From Priestia endophytica DSM 13796 (GTDB lineage Bacteria; Bacillota; Bacilli; Bacillales; Bacillaceae_H): 64,000 nucleotides of DNA. The notes under the pieces are model-generated. The model searched no databases. It saw nothing but the letters and a program-made list of their open reading frames with translations, and was not told the origin of the DNA. The DNA lies in NCBI RefSeq assembly GCF_900115845.1, contig NZ_FOXX01000001.1:124001-188000 (forward strand). Reading direction: 5' to 3'. The translations under genes and the position numbers were made by a program. Below, piece after piece: positions 46,623 to 56,266 of the stretch (within the stretch, counting starts at the first letter, position 1; every line of letters starts with the position of its first letter).

Positions 46623-46737
46623 AGTTTTCTCTCTTTACCTCTTTTCGACATTTTTTTCGTACCGATATTATCCATTTTAGGAAAAAGGACATGATATGTC
46701 TATAATTTCTTGAGTTTCTTTACTTTTTTTTTTGAAA

Positions 46738-46752
46738 TCTTTAAAGAAAATT
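46738..46752 (-). promoter_or_regulatory. Candidate CodY operator over the fla/che start point
   Basis: The minus strand reads AATTTTCTTTAAAGA, matching the 15-base CodY box AATTTTCWGAAAATT at 11 positions with a perfect left half. It starts 5 bases after the -10 element, so it would cover the transcription start. CodY is known to repress fla/che in B. subtilis. Confidence 0.45.
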
Positions 46753-46757
46753 AACAA

Positions 46758-46786
46758 TTTATATACAAAATATTAATATTTGTTAA
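46758..46786 (-). promoter_or_regulatory. Sigma-A promoter of the fla/che operon
   Basis: On the minus strand TTAACA (46781-46786), a 17-base spacer and TATAAA (46758-46763) each miss consensus at one base, in a very AT-rich setting. The start would be near 46751. The 330-base gene-free stretch 46623-46952 holds this promoter, the codY terminator and an A10 tract; I see no convincing sigma-D promoter in it. Confidence 0.75.
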
Positions 46787-46882
46787 AAATATAAGTAATT
46801 TGTTTATTATGTTAAAAATGGTTATCCTACTTTTCTTTAACATTATAAGATCTTTCGACAAAAAATGATACGATTAAAGCAC

Positions 46883-46912
46883 AAAAAAATAGCACTTTAG
46901 TAAGTGCTATTT
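46883..46912 (-). terminator. Terminator after codY
   Basis: A perfect 11-bp stem (AAATAGCACTT with AAGTGCTATTT) and 4-base loop are followed on the minus strand by TTTT. It separates the xerC-hslVU-codY operon from fla/che. Confidence 0.9.
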
Positions 46913-46952
46913 CTAATAAAGGTTTATTGTCCTAAGTCTTTATAACCATTAT

Positions 46953-47732
46953 TTAGTTTGCTTTTAGTTTTGAAAGCTCAAGCAAGAACTTGTTGTTTAG
47001 AACTTTGATGTACGTTCCTTTCATACCTAGTGAACGAGACTCAATTACACCTGCACTCTCAAGTTTACGAAGTGCATTTACAATTACTGAACGCGTAATA
47101 CCAACGCGGTCTGCAATCTTACTTGCTACAAGAAGGCCTTCGTTTCCATTTAACTCATCAAAGATGTGTTCAATTGCTTCTAATTCACTGTAAGATAGTG
47201 AGCTAATTGCCATTTGAACAACCGCTTTGCTACGAGCTTCTTCTTCAATTTCTTCAGCTTTCTCATGTAGGATCTCCATTCCAACAACTGTTGCCCCATA
47301 CTCAGCTAAAATAAGATCATCATCTGTGAACTTCTCTTCTAAACGTGCTAATACAAGAGTTCCTAGGCGATCTCCTCCACCGTTAATTGGTACGATTGTT
47401 GTTAAACCGCTCGTAAATAAGTCTTTGTTTTCATTAGGAAAAGCGCTATACTCGCTGTTTACATCTAGATTAGAAGATGTTTCTCTAATATTGAAAAGAT
47501 TTTTAGTGTACTCTTCTGGAAATTGGCGTGTTTCAAACATTTCTTTCATACGCTCATTTTCAATTTGCTGATTAATTGCAACGCCCAAAAGCTTACCGCG
47601 ACGACTTACAACATAAATGTTTGCTTCAATTACTTCGCGAAGCGTTTCAGCCATCTCTTTGAAGTTAACAGGTTTTCCTGCTGCTTTCTGTAACATTGCA
47701 TTAATTTTTCTTGTTTTATCTAATAAATTCAT
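46953..47732 (-). CDS. codY: GTP- and branched-chain amino acid-sensing repressor CodY
   Basis: CodY is the global regulator that represses stationary-phase and nutrient genes when GTP and Ile, Leu and Val are plentiful. The 259-residue product has the N-terminal GAF domain (about 1-155, with [15 protein letters not shown]) and a C-terminal winged helix with [21 protein letters not shown]. The ATG follows GGAGGC. It ends the xerC-hslV-hslU-codY operon and lies just upstream of fla/che, one of its known targets in B. subtilis. Confidence 0.98.
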   Translation of the reverse strand: MNLLDKTRKINAMLQKAAGKPVNFKEMAETLREVIEANIYVVSRRGKLLGVAINQQIENERMKEMFETRQFPEEYTKNLFNIRETSSNLDVNSEYSAFPNENKDLFTSGLTTIVPINGGGDRLGTLVLARLEEKFTDDDLILAEYGATVVGMEILHEKAEEIEEEARSKAVVQMAISSLSYSELEAIEHIFDELNGNEGLLVASKIADRVGITRSVIVNALRKLESAGVIESRSLGMKGTYIKVLNNKFLLELSKLKAN

Positions 47733-47831
47733 TATGATTTTGCCTCCTGAAAATTGTAAATAATTCTGTTCCCTGTAAAGTCTATCCGCCTCTTCTTTTA
47801 AGAAGCGTTCCCTCTCCCCAAAAGGCTGACT

Positions 47832-49235
47832 TTATAAAATAAACTGACTTAAGTCTTTGTTTTTAGCGATTGAACCAAGTTTCTCTTCCACATACTGTGG
47901 AGTAATTTCAATCTTCTCCATCGTTACATCTGGTGCTTCAAATGAAAGATCTTCCAAAAGTCTTTCCATAATTGTATGTAAACGACGAGCTCCGATATTA
48001 TCCGTATCCTGGTTTACATCGAATGCTACTTGAGCTAGCTTTTTAATAGCTTCGTCAGAAAATTCAATTTTTATACCTTCAGTTTCCAATAATGCTGTAT
48101 ATTGTTTAATAATAGCATTATCAGGCTCAACTAAAATACGGACAAAGTCATCTACTGATAATTTGCCAAGCTCAACGCGAATTGGAAATCTTCCTTGAAG
48201 CTCTGGAATAAGATCAGATGGTTTTGAAACGTGAAAAGCTCCTGCTGAAATAAACAATACGTGGTCTGTTTTTACAGGGCCATACTTTGTCATAATTGTT
48301 GAACCCTCAACGATTGGCAAAATATCGCGCTGTACTCCTTCACGTGACACATCTCCTGATGAAGATTGGCTGCTTTTACGAGCGATTTTATCGATTTCAT
48401 CAATAAAAATAATTCCAAACTGTTCGGCACGCTCTGTTGCTTGTTGCGTTACTTCATCCATATCAATTAGCTTCTGTGCTTCCTCATTTGTTAACACTTT
48501 GCGAGCTTCGCGTACTGTTAACCGACGCTTTTTCTTTTTCTTTGGCATGAAATTACCTAGCGCATCTTGAATATTCATTCCCATTTGCTCCATACCCGAA
48601 CCTTGAAGCATATCAAACATAGAAGCTTGCTGTTCTTCTACTTCAACTGTTACATAATGCTCCTCAAGTTCTCCAAGCGCAAGCTTATGAGCCATTCTCT
48701 TACGTTCCATTTCGCTTGATGCATCATCGTTTGATGTTTCTTGCTGAGGATTTTCCCCTTCAGCTTGACCACCAAAAAGCATTTCAAATGGGTTTTTATA
48801 TTGAGTATTTTTACGTTTAGAAGGAACGAGAAGATCAACAATGCGTTGGTTTGCATTTTGTTCTGCTTGCCCGCGTACTTCGTTTGTTTTTTCTTCTTTC
48901 ACAAGTCGAACAGAAGTTTCCACAAGGTCTCGTACCATTGATTCTACATCACGTCCAACATAACCGACTTCCGTGAACTTTGTTGCTTCAACTTTAATAA
49001 AAGGAGCTCCAACTAATTTTGCTAGTCGACGAGCAATCTCTGTTTTCCCTACTCCAGTAGGCCCAATCATTAAAATATTCTTTGGTACAACTTCATCTCG
49101 CAGTGATTCACTTAGCTTACTGCGGCGATAACGGTTGCGAAGTGCAACGGCAACGGCCTTTTTTGCTTCCTTTTGTCCAACAATATATTGATCAAGTTTT
49201 TCAACAATTTGACGCGGTGTAAGTTCTGTATACAT
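47832..49235 (-). CDS. hslU: HslU (ClpY) AAA+ unfoldase
   Basis: HslU is the ATPase that unfolds substrates for the HslV peptidase. The 467-residue protein has [17 protein letters not shown] at the N-terminus, Walker [10 protein letters not shown] near residue 57, the pore loop [13 protein letters not shown], a long I domain (about 110-240) with a basic KKKKKRR run, Walker [11 protein letters not shown], and the C-terminal LSQFIL tail that activates HslV. It follows hslV by 15 bases. Confidence 0.98.
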   Translation of the reverse strand: MYTELTPRQIVEKLDQYIVGQKEAKKAVAVALRNRYRRSKLSESLRDEVVPKNILMIGPTGVGKTEIARRLAKLVGAPFIKVEATKFTEVGYVGRDVESMVRDLVETSVRLVKEEKTNEVRGQAEQNANQRIVDLLVPSKRKNTQYKNPFEMLFGGQAEGENPQQETSNDDASSEMERKRMAHKLALGELEEHYVTVEVEEQQASMFDMLQGSGMEQMGMNIQDALGNFMPKKKKKRRLTVREARKVLTNEEAQKLIDMDEVTQQATERAEQFGIIFIDEIDKIARKSSQSSSGDVSREGVQRDILPIVEGSTIMTKYGPVKTDHVLFISAGAFHVSKPSDLIPELQGRFPIRVELGKLSVDDFVRILVEPDNAIIKQYTALLETEGIKIEFSDEAIKKLAQVAFDVNQDTDNIGARRLHTIMERLLEDLSFEAPDVTMEKIEITPQYVEEKLGSIAKNKDLSQFIL

Positions 49236-49250
49236 TCTGTTCTTCCCTCC

Positions 49251-49793
49251 TTAAAGTTCCTCTACAATAATTTGATCGTTCGTATAAACACAAATGTCTC
49301 CAGCAATCTCTAGAGAGGCCTTAGCAATATCTCGTGCTGACATGTTTTCACCTGAATATCGTTTGAGCGCACGACCTGCAGATAGCGCATAGTTCCCACC
49401 AGAACCAATAGCTAAAATCCCATCATCAGGTTCAATAACCTCACCTGTACCTGAAATAAGTAGCATATGCTCTTCGTTTGCTACGATAAGCATTGCTTCT
49501 AGCTTGCGTAACACTTTATCGCTGCGCCACTCTTTTGCAAGTTCAACAGCTGCACGCTGCAAATTACCGTTGTACTCTTCAAGACGATTTTCAAACATTT
49601 CAAAAAGAGTAAACGCATCTGCCACAGATCCAGCAAACCCTGCTAGCACTTTCCCATGAAAAAGACGACGTACTTTTTTTGCTGTATGTTTCATTACTAC
49701 AGCATTTCCGAACGTTACTTGTCCATCTCCTGCCATTGCGCAACCGCCTTTGTGTTGAATCGCAAAAATCGTTGTAGCATGAAAGTCACCCAT
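49251..49793 (-). CDS. hslV: HslV (ClpQ/CodW) peptidase
   Basis: HslV is the N-terminal nucleophile peptidase of the two-tiered HslUV complex. The product of about 180 residues has [21 protein letters not shown] and [20 protein letters not shown] lies 2 bases before an ATG at 49802 and 11 before one at 49793, and homologues begin at the second, giving MGDFHATT. B. subtilis ClpQ uses a serine right after the initiator Met; here that position is glycine, so the active nucleophile may be the threonine in HATT after processing. Confidence 0.95.
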   Translation of the reverse strand: MGDFHATTIFAIQHKGGCAMAGDGQVTFGNAVVMKHTAKKVRRLFHGKVLAGFAGSVADAFTLFEMFENRLEEYNGNLQRAAVELAKEWRSDKVLRKLEAMLIVANEEHMLLISGTGEVIEPDDGILAIGSGGNYALSAGRALKRYSGENMSARDIAKASLEIAGDICVYTNDQIIVEEL

Positions 49794-49857
49794 AATATAC
49801 ATCTCTCCTTCAGCATATGTTCTTGTGTTCTTTTTTCATATTATCCTTTTATGTCGC

Positions 49858-50760
49858 TTACGCTCTTGGATGATGATTCATATAAATAGAACGAAGGCGA
49901 TCTTTTGTCACATGTGTATAAATTTGAGTTGTTGACAAATTTTCATGTCCTAGAAGTTCTTGAACAGTTCTCATGTCAGCACCTTCATTTAACATATGCG
50001 TTGCGAAAGTATGACGCAAAGAATGAGGAGTAATATGAATGTTCTCTGCCGTTTTCTTAACAATACGGTTTAAAATATAGCGAATGCCTCTAGCTGTTAA
50101 AGGCTGACCTCTATGATTCACAAAGAGTGCCTTACAATCAATATTACTCTTTGGGAGCAATTTTAGACGACCTTCATCCCTATATTTTTTTATGGCTTCA
50201 TATGAGAAATGACCAAAAGGTACATAGCGTTGCTTCTTTCCCTTTCCATAAACCAAAAGAGTTTTCATTGACATATCGATATCACTCAGCATAATTGAAG
50301 CACACTCACTTACCCTTATTCCCGTTGCATATAAAAGTTCTAAGATTGCTTGATCTCTTTGACCAAGCGGTGTAGAAACATCGCTTACTTCAAAAAGTAG
50401 TTCAAGTTCTTCCTTATATAAGAACGAAGGGTTGCGGTGCGAACGCTTTGGGAGGGATACCATTGTAAACGGATTTTCTTTTACCGTATGCTCGCGCGAT
50501 AAAAAGCGATAAAAACTTCGCAAAGCTGATACTTTACGGGCAATCGATCGCTTAGAATAGCTGTGCTCGTGAAGTTTGGTTAAAAAGATACGAACGTTGC
50601 TATATGTAACGTCCTCTAATCTTTTAATCCCTTCTTCCTCTAGAAATTCCATAAACAATAAAATGTCTTTCTCATAACACAGCGTTGTATATTGTGAGTA
50701 ATTTTTCTCAATTTGTAAATATTCAAGATAGCAATTTAAAGATTCTTTCACATTTATCAT
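49858..50760 (-). CDS. xerC: Tyrosine recombinase XerC (CodV)
   Basis: XerC-type recombinases resolve chromosome dimers at dif; the B. subtilis orthologue is CodV. The product of about 300 residues has the N-terminal SAM-like DNA-binding domain and a catalytic domain with Arg in YATGIRVSE, Lys in VYGKGKKQR, His and Arg in HSLRHTFATH, and the Tyr nucleophile in TTQIYTHV. The ATG at 50760 is preferred over 50775 because GAGGTGA precedes it. It is a housekeeping recombinase in the standard trmFO-xerC-hslV setting, with no sign of mobility. Confidence 0.96.
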   Translation of the reverse strand: MINVKESLNCYLEYLQIEKNYSQYTTLCYEKDILLFMEFLEEEGIKRLEDVTYSNVRIFLTKLHEHSYSKRSIARKVSALRSFYRFLSREHTVKENPFTMVSLPKRSHRNPSFLYKEELELLFEVSDVSTPLGQRDQAILELLYATGIRVSECASIMLSDIDMSMKTLLVYGKGKKQRYVPFGHFSYEAIKKYRDEGRLKLLPKSNIDCKALFVNHRGQPLTARGIRYILNRIVKKTAENIHITPHSLRHTFATHMLNEGADMRTVQELLGHENLSTTQIYTHVTKDRLRSIYMNHHPRA

Positions 50761-50776
50761 TGCTTCACCTCGCAAA

Positions 50777-50808
50777 GGCTACTAAATATTATCACACTTT
50801 TAGTAGCC
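50777..50808 (-). terminator. Hairpin between trmFO and xerC
   Basis: A 10-bp stem (GGCTACTAAA with TTTAGTAGCC) with a 12-base loop is followed on the minus strand by TTTGCG. The short U tract makes it at best a weak terminator. Confidence 0.35.
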
Positions 50809-50820
50809 CGCGCAAATAAT

Positions 50821-52128
50821 TTATATATTTTTCACAAAATTTTGAACTATCTCAAGTGCACGCTTAGCATACTCTTCATTGCGCTCTTGTTTCTTTTTAA
50901 TGCGAACTGGGAGATCCTTGAATATTCCAAAGTTTGCATTCATCGGTTGGAAGTTTTTATCACTTGTATGTGTAATATAGTGAGCCATGCTTCCAAGAGC
51001 CGTTTCTTGAGGAAAAACTAAAAGTTCCTCACCTAACACATAGCGAGCTGCGTTTATTCCTGCTAAAAGTCCGCTTGCAGCTGATTCTACGTAACCTTCA
51101 ACACCTGTCATTTGGCCTGCAAAGAATAAATCTTCACGATCTTTGTATTGATATGTCGGTTTTAGAAGTCTTGGTGAATTAATAAACGTATTTCGATGCA
51201 TAACACCATAACGAACGATCTCTGCATTTTCAAGTCCAGGAATTAAGCGAACAATATCTTTTTGAGGTCCCCATTTAATATGCGTTTGGAAACCAACGAT
51301 ATTGTAAAGTGTTCCTGCTGCATCATCTTGGCGAAGTTGTACAACAGCGTACGGACGTTTTCCTGTTTTCGGATCTTCAAGGCCTACTGGTTTTAATGGA
51401 CCAAAAAGCATTGTTTTCTTTCCTCTTGAAGCCATTACCTCAATTGGCATGCAACCTTCAAAATATACTTCTTTTTCAAATTCTTTTAGTGGTACAACTT
51501 CTGCCTCAATAAGTGCATTATAGAAACGATCAAATTCCTCTTCTGTCATTGGACAGTTCAAATATGCTGCTTCTCCTTTATCATAGCGAGACTTTAAGTA
51601 TACCTTATCCATGTCAATGCTGTCTTTCTCGATGATTGGAGCTGCTGCATCATAAAAATAAAGATACTCTTCTCCTGTTAAACTTTTAAGTTGTTCAGAT
51701 AATGCTTGGGACGTTAATGGACCTGTTGCAATAATAGTGGGTCCGCTTGGAATTTCTGTAATCTCTTCATTAAATACCGTTACATTTTCATGATGCTTCA
51801 CACGTTCTGTTACATGTGCCGCAAATTCATGACGGTCAACAGCTAGTGCTCCGCCTGCTGGAACAGAACAAGCATCAGCTGAGGAAATAATAACAGAATC
51901 TAGATGACGCATCTCTTCTTTCAGTACTCCAACAGCATTTGTAAGCGTGTTGGCACGAAGCGAGTTACTACATACAAGCTCCGCAAATTTATCTGTATGA
52001 TGTGCTGCTGTTTGACGAACAGGACGCATTTCGTAAAGATGTACCTTAATTCCTCTTTTAGCAAGCTGCCAAGCTGCTTCGCTTCCAGCAAGTCCAGCTC
52101 CTATTACATTAACGATTTTTTCAGACAT
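50821..52128 (-). CDS. trmFO: tRNA (uracil-5-)-methyltransferase TrmFO, folate/FAD-dependent
   Basis: TrmFO makes the m5U54 of tRNA with methylenetetrahydrofolate and FADH2, the Gram-positive alternative to TrmA. The product of about 435 residues, the same as B. subtilis, has the FAD-binding [17 protein letters not shown] near residue 8, the [15 protein letters not shown] motif with a conserved cysteine, and [16 protein letters not shown] near the C-terminus. The frame extends to 52200, but GGAGGG precedes the ATG at 52128. The older name is gid. Confidence 0.98.
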   Translation of the reverse strand: MSEKIVNVIGAGLAGSEAAWQLAKRGIKVHLYEMRPVRQTAAHHTDKFAELVCSNSLRANTLTNAVGVLKEEMRHLDSVIISSADACSVPAGGALAVDRHEFAAHVTERVKHHENVTVFNEEITEIPSGPTIIATGPLTSQALSEQLKSLTGEEYLYFYDAAAPIIEKDSIDMDKVYLKSRYDKGEAAYLNCPMTEEEFDRFYNALIEAEVVPLKEFEKEVYFEGCMPIEVMASRGKKTMLFGPLKPVGLEDPKTGKRPYAVVQLRQDDAAGTLYNIVGFQTHIKWGPQKDIVRLIPGLENAEIVRYGVMHRNTFINSPRLLKPTYQYKDREDLFFAGQMTGVEGYVESAASGLLAGINAARYVLGEELLVFPQETALGSMAHYITHTSDKNFQPMNANFGIFKDLPVRIKKKQERNEEYAKRALEIVQNFVKNI

Positions 52129-52172
52129 TTGTTTCCCTCCAGATGTAATTTCTTTTCTCCTTAACAGATAAA

Positions 52173-52200
52173 GTGGTGAGCACAACGTTGTGCTCACCAC
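52173..52200 (-). terminator. Terminator after topA (perfect 28-bp palindrome)
   Basis: GTGGTGAGCACAA and its exact complement flank a central CG, followed on the minus strand by TTTATC and preceded by TTTTTC. It lies 9 bases past the topA stop. Perfect symmetry also suits either strand. Confidence 0.75.
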
Positions 52201-52209
52201 GAAAAAGGT

Positions 52210-54288
52210 CTAGCTTTGCGTTTCTTCTTTGTAATCACATTCAGTACACGTAACTTGAACACCTTTTTTCTGCTTTTTCTCAACAAGGAGACTTTCACAT
52301 TTTGGACATTTTCTTGCAATTGGTTTGTCCCAAGATAAGAAGTCACAGCTTGGATAATTCGTGCACCCATAGAAAAGGCGCTTTTTCTTTGATTTTCGTT
52401 CCACAACTTGACCGTCTTCACATTTCGGACAATCAACGCCAATTTCTTTTACAATCGGCTTTGTGTTACGACAGTCAGGAAAGTTTGAGCATGCCATAAA
52501 TTTTCCGTAGCGACCCATTTTAAAGACCATAGGTGAACCACATAGTTCACAATCTTCTCCAGCAGGTTCATCTTTAATTTCGACTTCACGCATTTCTTTT
52601 TCCGCTTTTTCTAAACGTTTTTCGAAGTCGCGGTAAAATTCATCGATAACCGATACCCATTGTACTTTACCTTCCTCTATTTCATCAAGGTCTGTTTCCA
52701 TTTTGGCTGTAAATTCCACATCAATTGTTTCAGGAAAGAACTCAAGGATAAGTTCCAATACAATTTCACCAAGCTCTGTTGGAACAAATCTTTTGTTATC
52801 AAGCGCAACATATCCTCTGCGTTGAATAGTATCAAGCGTTGGAGCATATGTAGAAGGTCTTCCGATACCTAACTCTTCCATCGTTTTCACAAGACGCGCT
52901 TCAGTATAGCGAGGCGGCGGCTGAGTGAAATGCTGATTTTGTTCGATATCTTTTGAGTACGCTTGCTCTCCTTCCGTCATGTCTGGAAGAATTTTTTCCT
53001 TTTCTTCCACTTTATCATCATTTCCTTCTACGTACACTTTCATAAATCCAGGAAACTTAATTTTTGAGCCGTTCGCTCTAAATGTTACACCATTGTTTAC
53101 TAAATCAACAGCCATCGTATCCATAATAGCTGGTGCCATTTGGCTTGCAAGGAATCGTTCCCAAATCAGTTTGTATAAGCGATGTTGATCTCTTGATACA
53201 TACTGTTTAATCTCAGAAGGTGAACGCAGAATAGACGTTGGGCGAATTGCCTCATGAGCATCTTGAGTGTTAGCATTTTTCTTTTCTTTCCGCTTTTCTT
53301 TTGAAAGAAATTCTTCACCAAACGTATCTTTTACATATTCATAAGACTCTGTTTGAGCCGTTTCTGAAATACGAGTTGAATCTGTACGCATGTACGTAAT
53401 TAAACCAACTGTTCCTTCTTTTTTCCCTAAATCAATTCCTTCGTAAAGCTGTTGAGCAAGCATCATTGTTTTCTTTGCTCTAAAGTTTAGCTTACGAGCT
53501 GCTTCCTGTTGAAGAGAAGATGTTGTAAAAGGAAGCGCCGGATTTCGCTTGCGTTCTTTCTTTGCTACTTTTTGAATTGAAAATTCATTGCCGTCAAGTC
53601 GAGCTAGAACTTTTTCAACATCTTCTTTTGATGAAAGCTTTGTTTTTTTGCCATCCATTTCAGTGAAAGATGCTTGAAATTCTTTTTCACTTTTTAAGAA
53701 GTTCGCGTTAATTGACCAGTATTCTTCAGGTTGAAAACGTGAGATCTCCTGCTCCCGTTCAATAATTAATCGAACTGCAACAGATTGAACGCGTCCAGCG
53801 CTTAATCCCTTTTTCACTTTTTTCCAAAGAAGTGGGCTAATGTTATATCCTACTAAACGATCAAGAATACGACGAGCTTGTTGAGAATTAACAAGATCCA
53901 TATTAATAGATCTTGGATGTTTAAAAGAAGCTTTAATCGCATCTTTTGTAATTTCATTAAATACGACGCGGCAGTCTGACGATGTATCAACGCCAAGACT
54001 ATGAGCTAAATGCCAAGCAATTGCTTCCCCTTCACGATCCGGATCGGCCGCTAGGAAAATCTTTTTTGCTTTTTTAGCTGCTGTCTTAAGTTCTTTTAAA
54101 ACAGGCCCTTTTCCACGAATAGTGATGTATTTTGGGTCGTAATCATGTTCAGTATCAATTCCCATTTGGCTTTTTGGAAGATCTCGAACATGTCCCATTG
54201 ATGCTTTTACTTTGTATTTTTTCCCTAAATATTTTTCAATTGTTTTCGCCTTTGCTGGCGACTCTACAATAACTAAATAGTCCGACAT
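52210..54288 (-). CDS. topA: DNA topoisomerase I
   Basis: TopA relaxes negative supercoils. The 692-residue type IA enzyme has the Toprim domain ([17 protein letters not shown] and [16 protein letters not shown] near residue 75), the catalytic tyrosine in [14 protein letters not shown] near residue 298, and three C-terminal four-cysteine zinc ribbons (CELCG, CPKCEDG, CPKCESL). The ATG follows GGGAGG. It follows dprA in the standard order and has its own strong promoter. Confidence 0.98.
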   Translation of the reverse strand: MSDYLVIVESPAKAKTIEKYLGKKYKVKASMGHVRDLPKSQMGIDTEHDYDPKYITIRGKGPVLKELKTAAKKAKKIFLAADPDREGEAIAWHLAHSLGVDTSSDCRVVFNEITKDAIKASFKHPRSINMDLVNSQQARRILDRLVGYNISPLLWKKVKKGLSAGRVQSVAVRLIIEREQEISRFQPEEYWSINANFLKSEKEFQASFTEMDGKKTKLSSKEDVEKVLARLDGNEFSIQKVAKKERKRNPALPFTTSSLQQEAARKLNFRAKKTMMLAQQLYEGIDLGKKEGTVGLITYMRTDSTRISETAQTESYEYVKDTFGEEFLSKEKRKEKKNANTQDAHEAIRPTSILRSPSEIKQYVSRDQHRLYKLIWERFLASQMAPAIMDTMAVDLVNNGVTFRANGSKIKFPGFMKVYVEGNDDKVEEKEKILPDMTEGEQAYSKDIEQNQHFTQPPPRYTEARLVKTMEELGIGRPSTYAPTLDTIQRRGYVALDNKRFVPTELGEIVLELILEFFPETIDVEFTAKMETDLDEIEEGKVQWVSVIDEFYRDFEKRLEKAEKEMREVEIKDEPAGEDCELCGSPMVFKMGRYGKFMACSNFPDCRNTKPIVKEIGVDCPKCEDGQVVERKSKKKRLFYGCTNYPSCDFLSWDKPIARKCPKCESLLVEKKQKKGVQVTCTECDYKEETQS

Positions 54289-54330
54289 ACTATTGTCCTC
54301 CCTTAAAGAGGTAGAATAAAATCTTCATTA

Positions 54331-54359
54331 TTATTAAATACTTATATGCACTTTGTCAA
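54331..54359 (-). promoter_or_regulatory. Strong sigma-A promoter for topA
   Basis: On the minus strand the consensus TTGACA (54354-54359), a 17-base spacer and TAATAA (54331-54336) lie 40 to 70 bases before topA. The -35 overlaps the dprA stop codon. Confidence 0.8.
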
Positions 54360-55243
54360 ACCTCTTGTTCATTTTTTACTTGGAAATGAATTTCACTTGT
54401 TACATCTTTAGCATTGCATACTAGTTTTGCACCAAGCTGAATAAGCTTATTTGTTCCTTTTGAACATTCTTCAAAGATTGAGCCAGGTACAGCAAAAACC
54501 TCTCTTCCTTGAGAGAGCGCTTGGTCAGCTGTAATAAAAGAACCGCTTCTTTCCTTCGCTTGAATTACAATCGTTCCAAACGATAAACCGCTAATAATAC
54601 GGTTCCGTAGAGGAAAATGTGCTCGATGCGGTTTTATAAAAGGGTTGTATTCCGATAATAACAGATGATTGTTAGCGATGTCACTTGCTAAATAACAATT
54701 TTCTTTTGGATAAATGTTATAAAACCCGCTTCCTAATACAGCAACAGTTTTGCCTCCATGAAGGATAGTTTCTTTATGTGCAAGCGCATCTACCCCTTTT
54801 GCAAGACCGCTTACAACTGTCCACCCTTCTTCCACGAGGGGTTTACACAAAACCTTTGTTGCCTTTATACCGTAGCTTGTTGGCGTCCTCGTTCCAACGA
54901 TGCTAACAGATTTGTTATTTAATAAACGGTGATCTCCTTTTGCATAAAGAACCCATGGAGGGTCATAAATATTCTTTAATAACGCAGGATACTCAGGATC
55001 CGTAATTGTTATACATCGAATATTTTGAGCGCTATATTTCTTTAGAATATCTTGTATTGGAATAGTTTGCAAATCTTTATAGACAATTTCAGTTGAAGAA
55101 CTTGGAAGTTGAAGAATGGTTTGAAGAAGAGCAGGAGAAGCTTCTCTTAGAAAAGATAGGGAGGAATCATACTGAAGAAGTTTGAGTATGGATTTCCATC
55201 CAACCCTTCTGCAGTGTGATAATAAAATTAACTTTTCTCTCAT
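54356..55243 (-). CDS. dprA: DNA processing protein DprA (Smf)
   Basis: DprA protects incoming single-stranded DNA and loads RecA during transformation. The 295-residue protein has an N-terminal helical segment and the Rossmann-like core with KSVSIVGTRTPTSYG near residue 108, VVSGLAKGVDALAHKE, TVAVLGSGF and FPLRNRIISGLS. It lies between sucD and topA as in B. subtilis. All family motifs are present, so it looks functional. Confidence 0.96.
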   Translation of the reverse strand: MREKLILLSHCRRVGWKSILKLLQYDSSLSFLREASPALLQTILQLPSSSTEIVYKDLQTIPIQDILKKYSAQNIRCITITDPEYPALLKNIYDPPWVLYAKGDHRLLNNKSVSIVGTRTPTSYGIKATKVLCKPLVEEGWTVVSGLAKGVDALAHKETILHGGKTVAVLGSGFYNIYPKENCYLASDIANNHLLLSEYNPFIKPHRAHFPLRNRIISGLSFGTIVIQAKERSGSFITADQALSQGREVFAVPGSIFEECSKGTNKLIQLGAKLVCNAKDVTSEIHFQVKNEQEV

Positions 55244-55274
55244 AATTCACCTCTTTAAGTGTTCTAAAAATCGC

Positions 55275-55309
55275 CATAAAAACCAACCGTTACCTAAATG
55301 GTAACGGTT
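55275..55309 (-). terminator. Terminator after sucD
   Basis: A perfect 10-bp stem (AACCGTTACC with GGTAACGGTT) and 5-base loop are followed on the minus strand by GGTTTTTATG. It closes the sucCD operon. Confidence 0.88.
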
Positions 55310-55321
55310 GAACTTCCTATT

Positions 55322-56248
55322 TTAAGACTGTGAACTTACAGGAATATCGTGCGTTTTACACTTATCGTAAATTCCTTCGTCCTTCAGCACTTTAATAAGC
55401 GTTTCTCCCATAACAGAAGGGGTTTCAGCAACGCTAATACCGCATGCGTTAAGCGTTTTAATCTTCTCGCTTGCCGTACCCTTACCACCTGAGATAATGG
55501 CACCAGCGTGGCCCATACGCTTGCCTGCTGGAGCTGTTTGACCTCCAATAAAGCCAACAACAGGTTTTGTCATATTTTCTTTTACCCATTGTGCTGCTTC
55601 TTCTTCTGCCGTGCCCCCGATTTCACCAATCATAATAACAGCATATGTGTCTTCATCTTCATTAAAAGCTTTTAACACATCAATGAAGTCCGTGCCATTA
55701 ACAGGGTCTCCACCAATTCCTACTGCTGTTGATTGGCCAATTCCTGCTTGTGAAAGTTGATGAACAGCTTCATATGTGAGTGTTCCAGAGCGTGATACAA
55801 CCCCAACATGACCTTTTTTATGAATGTATCCTGGCATAATACCAATTTTACATTCTTCTGGTGTGATAACACCTGGGCAGTTTGGTCCAACAAGTCTTGT
55901 GCGCTTTCCTTCCATATAACGCTTTACTTTCACCATATCAATTACTGGAATACCTTCTGTAATTGTGATAACTAAGTCAAGGTCTGCATCAACTGCTTCC
56001 ATAATTGCATCTGCTGCAAAAGCAGGTGGAACATACACAACTGACGCGTTTGCACCTGTTGCTTTTTTTGCATCTTCAACAGTGTTGAAAACAGGTACTC
56101 CTTCGATTGTTGTGCCGCCTTTTCCTGGAGTTACGCCTCCAACAATTTTTGTTCCATATTCAATTGCTTGTTTTGTATGAAACAAACCAGTTGCTCCTGT
56201 AATCCCCTGTACAATAACTTTTGTATCCTTGTTAATAAATACGCTCAT
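55322..56248 (-). CDS. sucD: Succinyl-CoA synthetase alpha subunit
   Basis: SucD carries the phosphohistidine of succinyl-CoA ligase in the TCA cycle. The 308-residue product has the CoA-binding Rossmann domain ([17 protein letters not shown]), the [11 protein letters not shown] motif and the active-site histidine near residue 246 in [16 protein letters not shown]. It follows sucC by 18 bases and has the site AGGAGGGG. Confidence 0.98.
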   Translation of the reverse strand: MSVFINKDTKVIVQGITGATGLFHTKQAIEYGTKIVGGVTPGKGGTTIEGVPVFNTVEDAKKATGANASVVYVPPAFAADAIMEAVDADLDLVITITEGIPVIDMVKVKRYMEGKRTRLVGPNCPGVITPEECKIGIMPGYIHKKGHVGVVSRSGTLTYEAVHQLSQAGIGQSTAVGIGGDPVNGTDFIDVLKAFNEDEDTYAVIMIGEIGGTAEEEAAQWVKENMTKPVVGFIGGQTAPAGKRMGHAGAIISGGKGTASEKIKTLNACGISVAETPSVMGETLIKVLKDEGIYDKCKTHDIPVSSQS

Positions 56249-56266
56249 TTTTACCCCTCCTGTTCT

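Noticed and set aside
46661-46668. ACCGATAT on the plus strand resembling a sigma-D -10 element
   Set aside because: There is no TAAA at the -35 distance and no plus-strand gene to drive.
46705-46722. TAAA at 46719-46722 read as a sigma-D -35 on the minus strand, followed after 15 bases by ATAGACAT
   Set aside because: The -10 matches GCCGATAT at only about half of the positions.
47771-47790. Small hairpin (CTTCTT/AAGAAG) between hslU and codY
   Set aside because: The stem is short and there is no U tract; it is inside the hslU-codY gap and I see no function for it.
49858-50760. XerC-type recombinase as a mark of an integrated element
   Set aside because: It is the housekeeping dimer-resolution recombinase in its conserved trmFO-xerC-hslV setting, with no flanking repeats or cargo.
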